Assembly (NCBI RefSeq): GCF_004138485.1 | Contig: NZ_RYEV01000007.1 | Coordinates: 310,001-374,000, forward strand | Length of the DNA: 64,000 nt | Source of the DNA: Peristeroidobacter soli | Lineage (GTDB): Bacteria > Pseudomonadota > Gammaproteobacteria > Steroidobacterales > Steroidobacteraceae | Direction of reading: 5' to 3' | Shown here: positions 52,832 through 62,113 of the stretch, one piece after another | How positions within the stretch are numbered: the stretch's first letter is position 1 | Layout of the letters: every line of letters starts with the position of its first letter | The notes under the pieces: model-generated | What the model saw: the letters and a program-made list of their open reading frames with translations, nothing else | Databases searched by the model: none | Told to the model about the DNA's origin: nothing | Position numbers and translations under genes: made by a program

Positions 52832-53974
52832 ATGAATCGCGGCTTTCACGGAACGACACTACGCAGCGCTGCCCTCGCGGCAGCGCTGTTCTTGATTCAA
52901 AGCCCGGCCGGCGCCATCGAAAAGCCGAAGCAGGCGCCGCCTCCCGAAGCGCCGCCGGAAGCGCCCGCCATCACCGTCGCACCGACGGACGAAACTCAGT
53001 TCCTGCAAGTCCTGCAGCGGGTCTCGACCTTTCGTGAATTTCGTGGCTTGAAGATCGGCGACGACGTCATCGATCAACTCTCGCGTGGCGAGGCGGACAA
53101 AGCGGTCGCGTCGCTGAGCGGGCTCGCCGCCCAAGGCGATCGGGATGCAAACATCGCCCTCGTGCGCATCCAGCACTGGTGCAATTCCGTTTCTCAATCG
53201 CGCCAACAGGATTGGGAGGCGCAGCTGCCGCAGGTCGCGAAGCAGTTTCCGCCGGAGCGGGCCGGGCGCGTCGCCGGCGTGCTCAAAGCTCAGGCCGAAT
53301 TCAGCCCGCGCGCCAAACAAGGTTGCAGCCAGGCCCGGTTCGACTTCGGTGGCATTGAAGCGCGCTTGCGTGCGGCCGCCGATGCTGGCGATCCAGCAAG
53401 TGCGACGGAGCTGGCGCCGTTCGTTCGAGATCCGGCCAAGCGCGAGGCATTGTTACAGGCGGCGATCAGTAAAAATTACGCACCCGCGATGTATGCGGCC
53501 GCGAGCAATCTGCTGATGGCCGTTCAACGCGGCGAGACGACTGAGAACGTCAGCAAGATTCGCGACCTGCTCAAGGTCGCGGGTCGCACCATGCCCAAGG
53601 CAAAGCTGGATCTGGCGAACTGCATGGCGCTCGGCTGCGATGGTCACCCGGCCGATGCACGAACTGCTCTCGTATTCGGTACCGACGCCGCGCGCGATGG
53701 CGAGCCGACCGCATTTTTGTCCATGGCACGCATGCCCTGGGGCCGGCAGATGCCGCGCGTCCAGTTGCTGGCGTGGCAATACTTTGGCGATCAGCTGAAT
53801 GAGGCGGGCTGCATGGGCGACGCGTATATCGTCACGTCGCTAGGCTTCGCGCAGAGCATTCCAATGCTGGAAAAAGGCCAGCCCACGCAGGTATTGGAGG
53901 CGGCGAAGTCGCAGGCCGAGACCTTGTGGAAAGAGAACGGCGAGCGAGCGAAGAAAGAGAATGGCTGTCGCTGA
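52832..53974 (+). CDS. Secreted protein of unknown function, helical-repeat-like
   Basis: The start at 52832 (MNRGFHGTTLRSAALAAALFLI) is chosen because it begins a signal peptide ending at AGA; an in-frame ATG at 52787 lies inside the upstream repeat. The 380-residue product is followed by a Pro-rich stretch (KQAPPPEAPPEAPA), then mostly helix, with Ala-rich pairs such as LSGLAAQGDRDANIALVRI that recall Sel1/TPR-like repeats without fitting the consensus. Several Cys (HWCNS, QGCSQ, NCMALGCDG, AGCMG, NGCR) could form disulphides in the periplasm. I do not recognise the family. Confidence 0.65.
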   Translation: MNRGFHGTTLRSAALAAALFLIQSPAGAIEKPKQAPPPEAPPEAPAITVAPTDETQFLQVLQRVSTFREFRGLKIGDDVIDQLSRGEADKAVASLSGLAAQGDRDANIALVRIQHWCNSVSQSRQQDWEAQLPQVAKQFPPERAGRVAGVLKAQAEFSPRAKQGCSQARFDFGGIEARLRAAADAGDPASATELAPFVRDPAKREALLQAAISKNYAPAMYAAASNLLMAVQRGETTENVSKIRDLLKVAGRTMPKAKLDLANCMALGCDGHPADARTALVFGTDAARDGEPTAFLSMARMPWGRQMPRVQLLAWQYFGDQLNEAGCMGDAYIVTSLGFAQSIPMLEKGQPTQVLEAAKSQAETLWKENGERAKKENGCR

Positions 53975-54012
53975 TCTGATCGTCGAAAGCGGCCAAGGCC
54001 CTTGCGGCGACG

Positions 54013-54300
54013 TTAAGCAGCGACGCGATCGACCAGCAACACCGTGCCGTCCACACCCGTGACGCGCGCCTTCGCGCCCGGCGGCAGATTCGGACCGCGA
54101 ATCGGCCAATCCCGATTGCCGAGCCGAATCCGGCCCGCGCCGTTCTGCAGCCCCTGCTCCAGCACCACCACCTGGCCGATGTGACTATGGCCGGAGCGAT
54201 GGCTGGCGAGCGGGCTGTTCAACTCGCGCTGCTTCTGGACATATTGTCTCCAGAAGTACAAAGCGAACACCGTGCAGGCAAACAGGGCGAACCAGATCAT
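54013..54300 (-). CDS. NfeD C-terminal domain-like membrane protein
   Basis: This 95-residue protein has one N-terminal membrane helix (MIWFALFACTVFALYFW). A small beta-barrel of OB type follows, with GQVVVLEQGLQNGAGRIRLGNRDWPIRGPNLPPGAKARVTGVDGTVL. This is the pattern of the soluble NfeD domain that normally follows ClpP-like or stomatin partners. Neither partner is adjacent. It is convergent with the preceding gene. Confidence 0.75.
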   Translation of the reverse strand: MIWFALFACTVFALYFWRQYVQKQRELNSPLASHRSGHSHIGQVVVLEQGLQNGAGRIRLGNRDWPIRGPNLPPGAKARVTGVDGTVLLVDRVAA

Positions 54301-54500
54301 GGACGTGCAAACAGTTAAATGGTGAAGGAAGCGTAGCAGCCGGCCCTCGGGGAAACGACGAATGAGATCACAGCTGCGCGGTGCTCTCGCTCAACCCATC
54401 GACCCGGGACAGACGGAACTTTACGGAATGACAGGCGCCATCGCCATGCCCCTTCCAAGACTTGTGAAACGACTTCGAGTTCCGCGGCAAAAGCGCGCAA

Positions 54501-56426
54501 TCAGCCCGCCCGTTGTGAGGGAACACCTTGCCGGCGCTTCAGATGAACCAGCAAAAGTGAAATCGCCGCAGGAGTAACGCCGGGAATCCGCGCTGCGCGA
54601 CCGACTGTATCCGGTCGCGCTTCCTGCAAGCGCTGACGAACTTCCATGGACAATCCACGCACCTGCGCGTAGTCGATATTGTCCGGCAGTCGCGTGTCTT
54701 CGTGACGCCGCTGACGCTCGATCTCATCCTGCTGCCGATCGATGTAGCCCGTGTACTTCGCCTGCACTTCGACTTGCAGCTGCACCTGTTCAGCGAGCCG
54801 CTCATCGACGTCGACTGCGTTCATCCACTCCGGCTTGCCGACCTGCTCGATCGAGGTGAGCGCCTCGTACGACAGTTCCGGCCGTCGCAACAAGTCGAAG
54901 CCATGAGCCTCGCGAGCCAGCGTCGTGCCGAGCAGTTCGATCGAACGCTCCTCAGTGAGGTGCTGCGGACGGACGATCGCCTTGTCCAGACGCGCCACTT
55001 CGGCATCGATCGCTGCGCGCTTGGTGTTGAAGAACGCCCAGCGCTCATTGTTCACCAGGCCGAGCTCGCGGCCCTTCTCGGTCAGGCGCAGATCCGCGTT
55101 GTCTTCACGAAGCAGCAGTCGATATTCGGCGCGGCTGGTGAACATGCGATAAGGCTCGCTGGTGCCGCGAGTGATCAAGTCGTCGACCAGCACGCCGATG
55201 TATGCCTCGTCCCGACGCGGCGTCCACGCCTCGCGCTCCTGTGTCAGCAACGCAGCGTTCAACCCCGCGAGCAAACCTTGCGCGGCAGCCTCTTCGTAAC
55301 CGGTCGTGCCATTGATCTGACCGGCGAAGAACAAACCGCCGATGAACTTCGTCTCCAGGCTGTAACGCAGATCGCGCGGATCGAAATAGTCGTACTCGAT
55401 CGCATAGCCCGGCCGCGTGATGTGCGCGTTCTCGAAGCCCTTGATCGAGCGCACCAGGTCCAGCTGCACGTCGAACGGCAGACTGGTGGAAATGCCGTTG
55501 GGATAGATCTCGTGGGTGGTCAGTCCTTCGGGCTCGATGAAGATCTGATGCGAGGTCTTGTCGGCGAAGCGATGGATCTTGTCTTCCACCGATGGGCAAT
55601 AGCGCGGTCCGACGCCTTCGATGACGCCGGTATACATCGGAGAACGATCGCAGCCCGCGCGAATGATGTCGTGCGTGCGCTCGTTGGTCGCGGTGATGTG
55701 GCAGTTCACCTGACGAGGATGATCGCTGCGCCGGCCGAGATAAGAGAACACCGGCGCCGGCTCATCGCCCGGCTGCATCAGCAAACCTTCATAGTTGATG
55801 GTGCGGCCATCGATTCGCGGCGGCGTGCCCGTCTTCAACCGACCGACACGGAACGGCAGTGCGCGCAACCGTTCGGCCAGACGATTCGACGGCGGATCAC
55901 CGGCGCGACCGCCCTGATAGTTGGTGAGACCGACATGAATCTTGCCCGCCAGGAACGTGCCCACCGTGAGCACCACGGCCCGAGCGCGAAATTCGATGCC
56001 GGTCTGAGTCACGACACCGTGCACGCGCTCGTGCTCGACCACGAGGTCGGCGACTTCCTGTTGAAACAGCGTGAGGTTCGGCTGGTTCTCCAGCATGAAA
56101 CGAACCGCCGCCTTGTAGAGCACGCGATCGGCCTGCGCGCGGGTGGCGCGAACCGCCGGGCCCTTGCTGGCATTCAGAGTACGAAACTGAATTCCGCCGC
56201 GATCCGCGGCCTGCGCCATGGCGCCGCCCAACGCATCGATTTCCTTCACCAGATGGCCTTTGCCAATGCCGCCGATGGCGGGATTGCAGCTCATCTGGCC
56301 GAGCGTCTCGATGCTCTGCGTGAGCAGAAGCGTGCGCGCACCCATCCGGGCCGAGGCCAGAGCAGCCTCGGTACCGGCGTGACCGCCGCCTACCACGATG
56401 ACATCGAAATCTTGCGGAAAGCGCAT
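54501..56426 (-). CDS. mnmG: tRNA uridine-5-carboxymethylaminomethyl modification enzyme MnmG (GidA)
   Basis: The 641-residue FAD enzyme makes cmnm5U at tRNA wobble position 34 with MnmE. It has the FAD motif [58 protein letters not shown] and [11 protein letters not shown]. The MnmE-interacting C-terminal domain is seen around [17 protein letters not shown]. The mnmE gene is not in the window. It is transcribed alone; 54301-54500 downstream shows no gene. Confidence 0.97.
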   Translation of the reverse strand: MRFPQDFDVIVVGGGHAGTEAALASARMGARTLLLTQSIETLGQMSCNPAIGGIGKGHLVKEIDALGGAMAQAADRGGIQFRTLNASKGPAVRATRAQADRVLYKAAVRFMLENQPNLTLFQQEVADLVVEHERVHGVVTQTGIEFRARAVVLTVGTFLAGKIHVGLTNYQGGRAGDPPSNRLAERLRALPFRVGRLKTGTPPRIDGRTINYEGLLMQPGDEPAPVFSYLGRRSDHPRQVNCHITATNERTHDIIRAGCDRSPMYTGVIEGVGPRYCPSVEDKIHRFADKTSHQIFIEPEGLTTHEIYPNGISTSLPFDVQLDLVRSIKGFENAHITRPGYAIEYDYFDPRDLRYSLETKFIGGLFFAGQINGTTGYEEAAAQGLLAGLNAALLTQEREAWTPRRDEAYIGVLVDDLITRGTSEPYRMFTSRAEYRLLLREDNADLRLTEKGRELGLVNNERWAFFNTKRAAIDAEVARLDKAIVRPQHLTEERSIELLGTTLAREAHGFDLLRRPELSYEALTSIEQVGKPEWMNAVDVDERLAEQVQLQVEVQAKYTGYIDRQQDEIERQRRHEDTRLPDNIDYAQVRGLSMEVRQRLQEARPDTVGRAARIPGVTPAAISLLLVHLKRRQGVPSQRAG

Positions 56427-56492
56427 GGCGATAAAACACCAAAAGGGCGGCCATTCTAGTTCAAGCCGCCCGGTATTGCCTCGGCCGGCCCG

Positions 56493-57857
56493 TCAGTTCG
56501 TGGGATGCCTTACGCGCCTGAGCAGCGACAGGGCCATTCCGACCAGCAGCGCCACCCCGACCACCAACACCCCCCACAAAATCACTACTTTGGCCGGCGT
56601 CTTCTTGGGCAGGGGTTTCAGGGCCTCGGCACCGCCCAGCACCACCACCGGATCCACGAATCCCTGCTCGACCATCCGCTCGCGGTCGGCGGCGCTCATG
56701 TTGGCCAGCAGGCCGTCGCAAACGGCAGGTTGGGCCGGTTCCGCCCGGCGGCTGCCGAAAGCAACCATGAACGGGCCGGGCCCCTGCGCCAGGAACCGCA
56801 GCTTGGCCGGCCGATAGCCCAGCTCGAGCATGCTGTCCTGATACACCTGCGGATCTTTCAGTATCTGCAGGCGCCAGTATCGATCGCTGGTCGCCTGGAA
56901 CTGCGCCGGCGGACTTTCCCGGCGCACCGTGTCCGAAACGATGACATAACTTTCACCGGTCCAACGGCTGCGCCACGGCGACTCTTCATCCGGCCGGCTC
57001 TGCAAACTCACGCTGACCGTGCTGTTCTCCTGTGGCAGACGCACGCGCGCATAAGTGATGGGCGCCACATGCTGCGAATCGAAGTACAGAACATCCGCTT
57101 CTTTCGAGTCCACATGAGTCGCGTTGAACCACAGAGGTTCGATCTCTTCCGCCGCGGCCAGCTCTTCTGCCGTCACCGAGTTGACGATCAACGGCGGCCC
57201 ACTGTCGACCCGCTGCACCCGCAAATACTGATATTCCCGAGTCGGCAGCACGATGCGTTCGCGACGCAGCTCCTGTCCGTCCTGCCGCGCGAGTAGCAAC
57301 GTCGTCACGTGCACGACGGTCTGCCATTGATCCAGATCGTCGCTGGCCTCGATGCGAACCTTCACTTCCGACACCCCGTCCGGGGTGCTCCAATCGAAAC
57401 GAATGGCGCGCAGAGGCTGCGTGTCGCGCGCGTCGATGATGTGGATCAGACCGCTCACGACTTCCGGTGCGGCTGCCGCCGGTTCCTCCACATTCACTCG
57501 CGTGCCCGACGACGTTTCGACGGCGACGCGCGAGTTATCGGTGTAGATCTGATCCCGACCCTTCAGCACGAATACCGGCAACGACTGCTCCGTCACCTGC
57601 GGCGCCATGCTCGACGGAGCCTCGCAGAACGCGTGCGGCACCGGCGTCCCGTTGGCATTGAAGACTCTGAGATCGCCGAGATCGGCGCGGGTCACGGCGC
57701 GATACACATCGTCGGGCAGCACGGCTTCGATCATCGGCTGCGAGTAGTTCGCCCGGATCGACATGCCGCTGGAATAGTCGTTCTTGCTGGGCGGCGCCGC
57801 GCCGACGCTCGCCGCCAGCAAACAACCCATCGAGACAACCATTGAACGCACGGTCAT
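56493..57857 (-). CDS. DUF3999 family membrane-anchored protein
   Basis: The start at 57857 (MTVRSMVVSMGCLLAASVGAAP) has GGAAG 5 bases upstream; an ATG at 57869 overlaps the DUF2339 stop (TAATG). The 454-residue product has a signal peptide, a long periplasmic beta-rich region (RAVTRADLGDLRVFNANG, PLRAIRFDWSTPDG, QFQATSDRYWRLQI) and one C-terminal membrane helix (VVILWGVLVVGVALLVGMALSLL). This layout and the DUF2339 partner identify DUF3999. Function is unknown. Confidence 0.87.
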   Translation of the reverse strand: MTVRSMVVSMGCLLAASVGAAPPSKNDYSSGMSIRANYSQPMIEAVLPDDVYRAVTRADLGDLRVFNANGTPVPHAFCEAPSSMAPQVTEQSLPVFVLKGRDQIYTDNSRVAVETSSGTRVNVEEPAAAAPEVVSGLIHIIDARDTQPLRAIRFDWSTPDGVSEVKVRIEASDDLDQWQTVVHVTTLLLARQDGQELRRERIVLPTREYQYLRVQRVDSGPPLIVNSVTAEELAAAEEIEPLWFNATHVDSKEADVLYFDSQHVAPITYARVRLPQENSTVSVSLQSRPDEESPWRSRWTGESYVIVSDTVRRESPPAQFQATSDRYWRLQILKDPQVYQDSMLELGYRPAKLRFLAQGPGPFMVAFGSRRAEPAQPAVCDGLLANMSAADRERMVEQGFVDPVVVLGGAEALKPLPKKTPAKVVILWGVLVVGVALLVGMALSLLRRVRHPTN

Positions 57858-57868
57858 AGACGCTTCCA

Positions 57869-60631
57869 TTACTGCGTTACCTGCTCGCCGACCTTGCGCG
57901 GTGGCAGAGGCGCGAGATAGCCCGTCACCAGCAGCAGCGCGCCCACCGTGAGGAACGAGGTGATACGCGCGACAGTGCCAACATTGGACAGATCCACCAG
58001 GAACAGTTTCGCCACCACCACGATCATCAACGCCGCCCCCACGATCCAGACGTAGCGCCAGCGCTGACGCGCGGCGACCGTCATGGCGGTGAAGCCCAGC
58101 ACACCCCAGAAAATCGAGATCGACGCCTGCACCAGGGTCGAATGCGCCATGCCGTAAGTGGTGATCGGCGCGCCGAAGTTGTGATGAAGCGTGCGGATCA
58201 ACGCGGCATTCAACCATACGAACACCAGCGCGGCGATGACGCCAATCAAGGCACGCGGGTCGAATTGCCAAACGGTCGCGCGCTGCCGCTCGTTCAACGA
58301 GCTCCACCACATCGCGAGCGATGCGAAACCGAGCGCGACACTGATATCGAGCGGGTTCAGCAAGGCCATGTAGGGCAGCCAGGTCGAATCGCCGGTACTG
58401 CTCACATTGATCATGAAGATCCAAAGCATCAGGCCCACTGCGACCGGCAGCGCGCCGTAGACTCGATACGCTGGCTCGCGTGCCGCCACTGGCCAATGCG
58501 GTCGCAATTGTTGGCGTCCGAGCCAGGCGATTACCAACGCCGGCACCACCCCCCAAGGCAACAGCGCCCACACACCGGTCGTCAACTCAGCGATTTGATA
58601 GTTGGCTTCCCAAGCAACGACCAGCGTGAACACCCAAACCGCGCCGGCGTGCAGCCAGTTGAGGCCTTGAACGTCGCGGCTCTCACCGAGACGCAACATC
58701 GAGAAGTGTGCCGCGAACAGCAGCACCCAACCCACGGCGCCCCAGCGAATGAACGGATGAACGAAGTCGAGCGCGCCCGCCAATGCAAACAAGGCGAACA
58801 GCGGCGGCAGATAAGTTGCGATGAGCAGCGGCAAGCGCCACTCGCGTTTCAAGCTGAGCCAGGCGAGCAGTGCGACCGTCAGTGCCACGAAGCTCAACGC
58901 TCCGCCATACGAAGCACTGGGCAAATACATGTCCACTTCGCGAAGGCCGCCCAGTAACCACCAACCCACGCCCCAGAGCGTGAACGCCACATCCGCGCCG
59001 CCTTCGTAACGCGCTTGTCGGGCGCGATTGCGAAACAACCAGTAGCCCGTGCAGATGCCCGAGATACTGAGCATCACCGCGCCCAGGAATGCGCTGTTGA
59101 GGACCGGCCAATCATCGGCATTCCGGTAGTGCATGCCGATCAGATAGCCAATGCCGGCCATGATCTGCAGCAGCGCCCCGAACGCGCGCGCGAGCTTGCG
59201 TTCCTGGCGTACCCCCAGCCACAGCAAGCCCGCGCCCTCGACGGCCCACATCGCCGCCGTCGTGCGCGTGTCGAACGCGAGAGGAATCGCGAGGCTGCCG
59301 AAGATCACACCCAACGCGGCGAACGCTTCGACCAGCAGGCGGAAACTCTCACGCCGCGTCTGATACAGCACCCAGCCGAGCAGCAAATAGAAGGCGCCGA
59401 GCGCAAAGGCACTCCACGCCATCGCATATTCGATGCGCGAGACCATCGACGCGTGCAAGCCGAACGCAACGATGGGCAGTCCGAACACCAGAGAGCCCGA
59501 TACGTAGCCTTTCAAATCCGGTGGCTGACGCACGCAATTCAAGATCGACACGCCGACGTACATCAGGAAGAACAGGATCAGGAACGCATCGGCCGCCAAC
59601 AGATCGTCGCTTTGATAACCGTTGACGCGCCACAGCCCGGTGATCGTGAACGTGAACAGGAAGCCCAGCACGTTGAGCACTTTCCAGGTGCGGAACCAGG
59701 CCACCGCGAACACGCCGAGATTGAGCACGGCGTAATAAGAGAACAGGGCGATGAAATTGCCGCTGCCCGTCGACACCATGATGGGCGCGAGGAAGCCACC
59801 GGCCGTGCCGATGACGGCGAGCGACAGCGCGTTCTGTCCGACCGCGAGAATGGCCGCGGCCAAAGCGATGACGACCAGCAAACCAAAGGCCAATCCCGTC
59901 GGCAGCAGATCGAAGCGCGTCGCTGCGTAGACTGTCAGATACAGGCCCGCTATGCCGCCGCCTTGTAGCAGCTGCGCATAGACAGCTCGTTTCTCACGCA
60001 GCCGCCAACCAACGATGAGCAGTGCGAACGCGCCAATGGCAATCGCCACGAAACGCAGCTCGATCGGGAACAGGCTGTTCTCGGCCGCGTACTTCGCCAG
60101 AAACGTCGCGCCGAAGAACAGAATGACGATACCGATACGCGCCAGCGGATTGCCGCGCTTGAGCCAGCCGATGAACTCGCCCAGCAGCCGATCGATCGCG
60201 GTAGGCTCCGGCGGTGGAGCAGGACGGCGTGGAGGTGGCGGAGGCGTGGGCGCCACTCGCTCGCGAGGCGGCGTCGCTGGCTGAGTACTGCTCGGCGGCA
60301 CCGGCGATGTGACTTGCGCTGCCGGCGCCTGAGCGGCGACGGGCGCAGGAGCTGCCGGCACTGGTGGCAGCGTGCTTTCAGCCGCTGCTTGCGAAGGCGT
60401 TGCACGCGGTTTGGCCACGCTCGATTCGACCAATGCCCGCAGCGACTGCAACTGTCCATCCAATGCCTGCACACGCCCGCGCAGGTGAAAGATCTGCGCC
60501 AGCAGGGCGCCCAGCAAGGCACCGAACCAGAAGTTCTCCAGATCCGACGTCAATGAGGCACCGACCACGCCGAACAGCAATGCCAGGCCGAGGGTCGATC
60601 CTTTGGAGGACGTTTGTTTTTCCGGCTGCAT
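57869..60631 (-). CDS. DUF2339 family large polytopic membrane protein
   Basis: The start at 60631 (MQPEKQTSSKGSTLGLAL) gives 920 residues. The N-terminal ~180 residues include a coiled-coil-like stretch and an Ala/Pro-rich linker, with PPPPPRRPAPPPEPT just before the conserved IDRLLGEFIGWLKRGNPLARIG. The rest has some 25 hydrophobic helices, the DUF2339 pattern. It is the first gene of a DUF2339-DUF3999 operon (TAATG overlap), an arrangement found in several proteobacteria. An envelope role is likely but no function is known. Confidence 0.87.
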   Translation of the reverse strand: MQPEKQTSSKGSTLGLALLFGVVGASLTSDLENFWFGALLGALLAQIFHLRGRVQALDGQLQSLRALVESSVAKPRATPSQAAAESTLPPVPAAPAPVAAQAPAAQVTSPVPPSSTQPATPPRERVAPTPPPPPRRPAPPPEPTAIDRLLGEFIGWLKRGNPLARIGIVILFFGATFLAKYAAENSLFPIELRFVAIAIGAFALLIVGWRLREKRAVYAQLLQGGGIAGLYLTVYAATRFDLLPTGLAFGLLVVIALAAAILAVGQNALSLAVIGTAGGFLAPIMVSTGSGNFIALFSYYAVLNLGVFAVAWFRTWKVLNVLGFLFTFTITGLWRVNGYQSDDLLAADAFLILFFLMYVGVSILNCVRQPPDLKGYVSGSLVFGLPIVAFGLHASMVSRIEYAMAWSAFALGAFYLLLGWVLYQTRRESFRLLVEAFAALGVIFGSLAIPLAFDTRTTAAMWAVEGAGLLWLGVRQERKLARAFGALLQIMAGIGYLIGMHYRNADDWPVLNSAFLGAVMLSISGICTGYWLFRNRARQARYEGGADVAFTLWGVGWWLLGGLREVDMYLPSASYGGALSFVALTVALLAWLSLKREWRLPLLIATYLPPLFALFALAGALDFVHPFIRWGAVGWVLLFAAHFSMLRLGESRDVQGLNWLHAGAVWVFTLVVAWEANYQIAELTTGVWALLPWGVVPALVIAWLGRQQLRPHWPVAAREPAYRVYGALPVAVGLMLWIFMINVSSTGDSTWLPYMALLNPLDISVALGFASLAMWWSSLNERQRATVWQFDPRALIGVIAALVFVWLNAALIRTLHHNFGAPITTYGMAHSTLVQASISIFWGVLGFTAMTVAARQRWRYVWIVGAALMIVVVAKLFLVDLSNVGTVARITSFLTVGALLLVTGYLAPLPPRKVGEQVTQ

Positions 60632-60715
60632 GCGCGTACCGCTTCTGTGCCGGGGGCCCGGCGCGCGCATCTTGCTGGAGAGCCGCCCGAAGCGCAAACG
60701 CGCGGGGCTCGCTAT

Positions 60716-61792
60716 TTAACGTTTGACCTTATGCTGAACTTTGAGCAACGCGAGCGCGGCCAGCTCCATGCGTCGCGGCGACATCGACTTGCGCGGCACG
60801 CGTTTGTCGATCACCCCCGCCTTCCAGGCATCGAACACCACCGGATTGATATATGACTTGCGGCACACCGCAGGCGTGTTGCCCAACGTCTCGGCCACAC
60901 TGCGGGCCGTCGCGGCGACACAGCCATTGAAGGCGCGCTGACTCATCGGATCCTGCCGCTCCTGGCAGGCGAGGAAGGCGATCGCTCTGACCGTACCGCC
61001 CCAGGTGCGAAAATCCTTGGCGGTGAAATCGTTGTCGCCGCCCATCGCTTCGCGCAGATATTCGTTCACCATGCCGGAGTCCACCGGCTGACGCTGGCCG
61101 TCATCGTCCACATACTGGAACAGCGCCTGTCCCGGCAGTTGCTGGATGTGTTTGATCAGCCGCGCAAGCCGTCGATCGTCCAGCACCACTTCATGCTGGC
61201 GTCCGCTCTTGCCCCGGAAGTTGAAGGACGCCCGGCCGTCTCTCAGAAACTTCACATGTTTGTTTCTGAGCGTCGTCAGTCCATAAGACTGATTGGTGCG
61301 TGCGTACTCCTCGTTGCCGACGCGTATCAATGTTTCATCGAGCAGGGTGACGATGACGGCGAGCACCTTGTGCTTCGGCAGCCCGGGCAGCGCCAGATCC
61401 TGCTTGAGCCGTCGTCGCAGCTTCGGCAATTGGGCGCCGAACTCGATCATCTTGGAGAACTTGCCATTGTCGCGAGTGATGCGCCACTCCGCGTGGTAAC
61501 GATACTGCTTGCGCCGGCGAGCATCGCGCCCAGTCGCCTGCAGATGACCGCGCTCTTTAGTGCAAATCCAGACTTCGGTATACGCCGGTGGAATCGCCAG
61601 CTTGCGAATGCGCGCCAGCACCCGCTCGTCGCCGATGCGCTTGTGATCCGGCCCGATATAGTAGAACCCGGTACCGCGCTTGTGACGTTCTATCCCCGGC
61701 TCGGCGTCGGATACATAAAGCAAGCCGTTGGCGCGTGCGTGGCGATGAGCCTGCAACACCGACTCGGGTAGGTCTGGCGGCAGGTCACGCAT
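60716..61792 (-). CDS. DNA topoisomerase IB (poxvirus-like)
   Basis: The 358-residue enzyme relaxes supercoils by a covalent 3'-phosphotyrosine step. It has RHKRGTGFYYIGPDHKRI, the catalytic Arg/Lys region TLRNKHVKF, KDFRTWGGTVRA and the catalytic Tyr in RKSYINPVVF. Bacterial topoisomerase IB genes are scattered in distribution and may be of transferred origin. The gene looks intact. Confidence 0.95.
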   Translation of the reverse strand: MRDLPPDLPESVLQAHRHARANGLLYVSDAEPGIERHKRGTGFYYIGPDHKRIGDERVLARIRKLAIPPAYTEVWICTKERGHLQATGRDARRRKQYRYHAEWRITRDNGKFSKMIEFGAQLPKLRRRLKQDLALPGLPKHKVLAVIVTLLDETLIRVGNEEYARTNQSYGLTTLRNKHVKFLRDGRASFNFRGKSGRQHEVVLDDRRLARLIKHIQQLPGQALFQYVDDDGQRQPVDSGMVNEYLREAMGGDNDFTAKDFRTWGGTVRAIAFLACQERQDPMSQRAFNGCVAATARSVAETLGNTPAVCRKSYINPVVFDAWKAGVIDKRVPRKSMSPRRMELAALALLKVQHKVKR

Positions 61793-61812
61793 CGCCGTGG
61801 ATCAACTGAAGT

Positions 61813-61977
61813 TCAAGACGGATTGTCGGCATGCCCTCGATGCAGCAGGCCCCAGCCGATCAAAGCCACGCCGATCAATAGCAATGCATGAACCGCGAGC
61901 ACGGCCATTTTGATCCCCAGCCACAGCACGGCCCACGCCACGACCAATGCCAATCCCAGCCACACCAATGGTTTCAT
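61813..61977 (-). CDS. 54-aa small membrane protein
   Basis: The ATG at 61977 has AGAGGCGAGA just upstream, a strong ribosome site. The product starts MKPLVWLGLALVVAWAV and is two hydrophobic helices with a short His/Asp/Asn tail (LLHRGHADNPS). It lies 20 bp upstream of the topoisomerase IB gene on the same strand. The family is not recognised. Confidence 0.7.
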   Translation of the reverse strand: MKPLVWLGLALVVAWAVLWLGIKMAVLAVHALLLIGVALIGWGLLHRGHADNPS

Positions 61978-62113
61978 AGTCTCGCCTCTTGCCGGATGAA
62001 ACGGCTGCCGTGGCAAAACGCCCGGAAATAGCCTTGGTTCCGATTGGCTGAATTGACGCAGCAATTGCCGTACGACACTCTCGCGGTCCTCTTCCTTCGG
62101 GAGCGCCTTTCCT

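Noticed and set aside
54315-54577. Short frames in the 200-bp gap before mnmG
   Set aside because: No ribosome site, no domain, and overlapping frames on both strands; ordinary spacer.
54702-56459. Long antisense frame over mnmG
   Set aside because: Low complexity, no recognisable domain, and entirely covered by mnmG.
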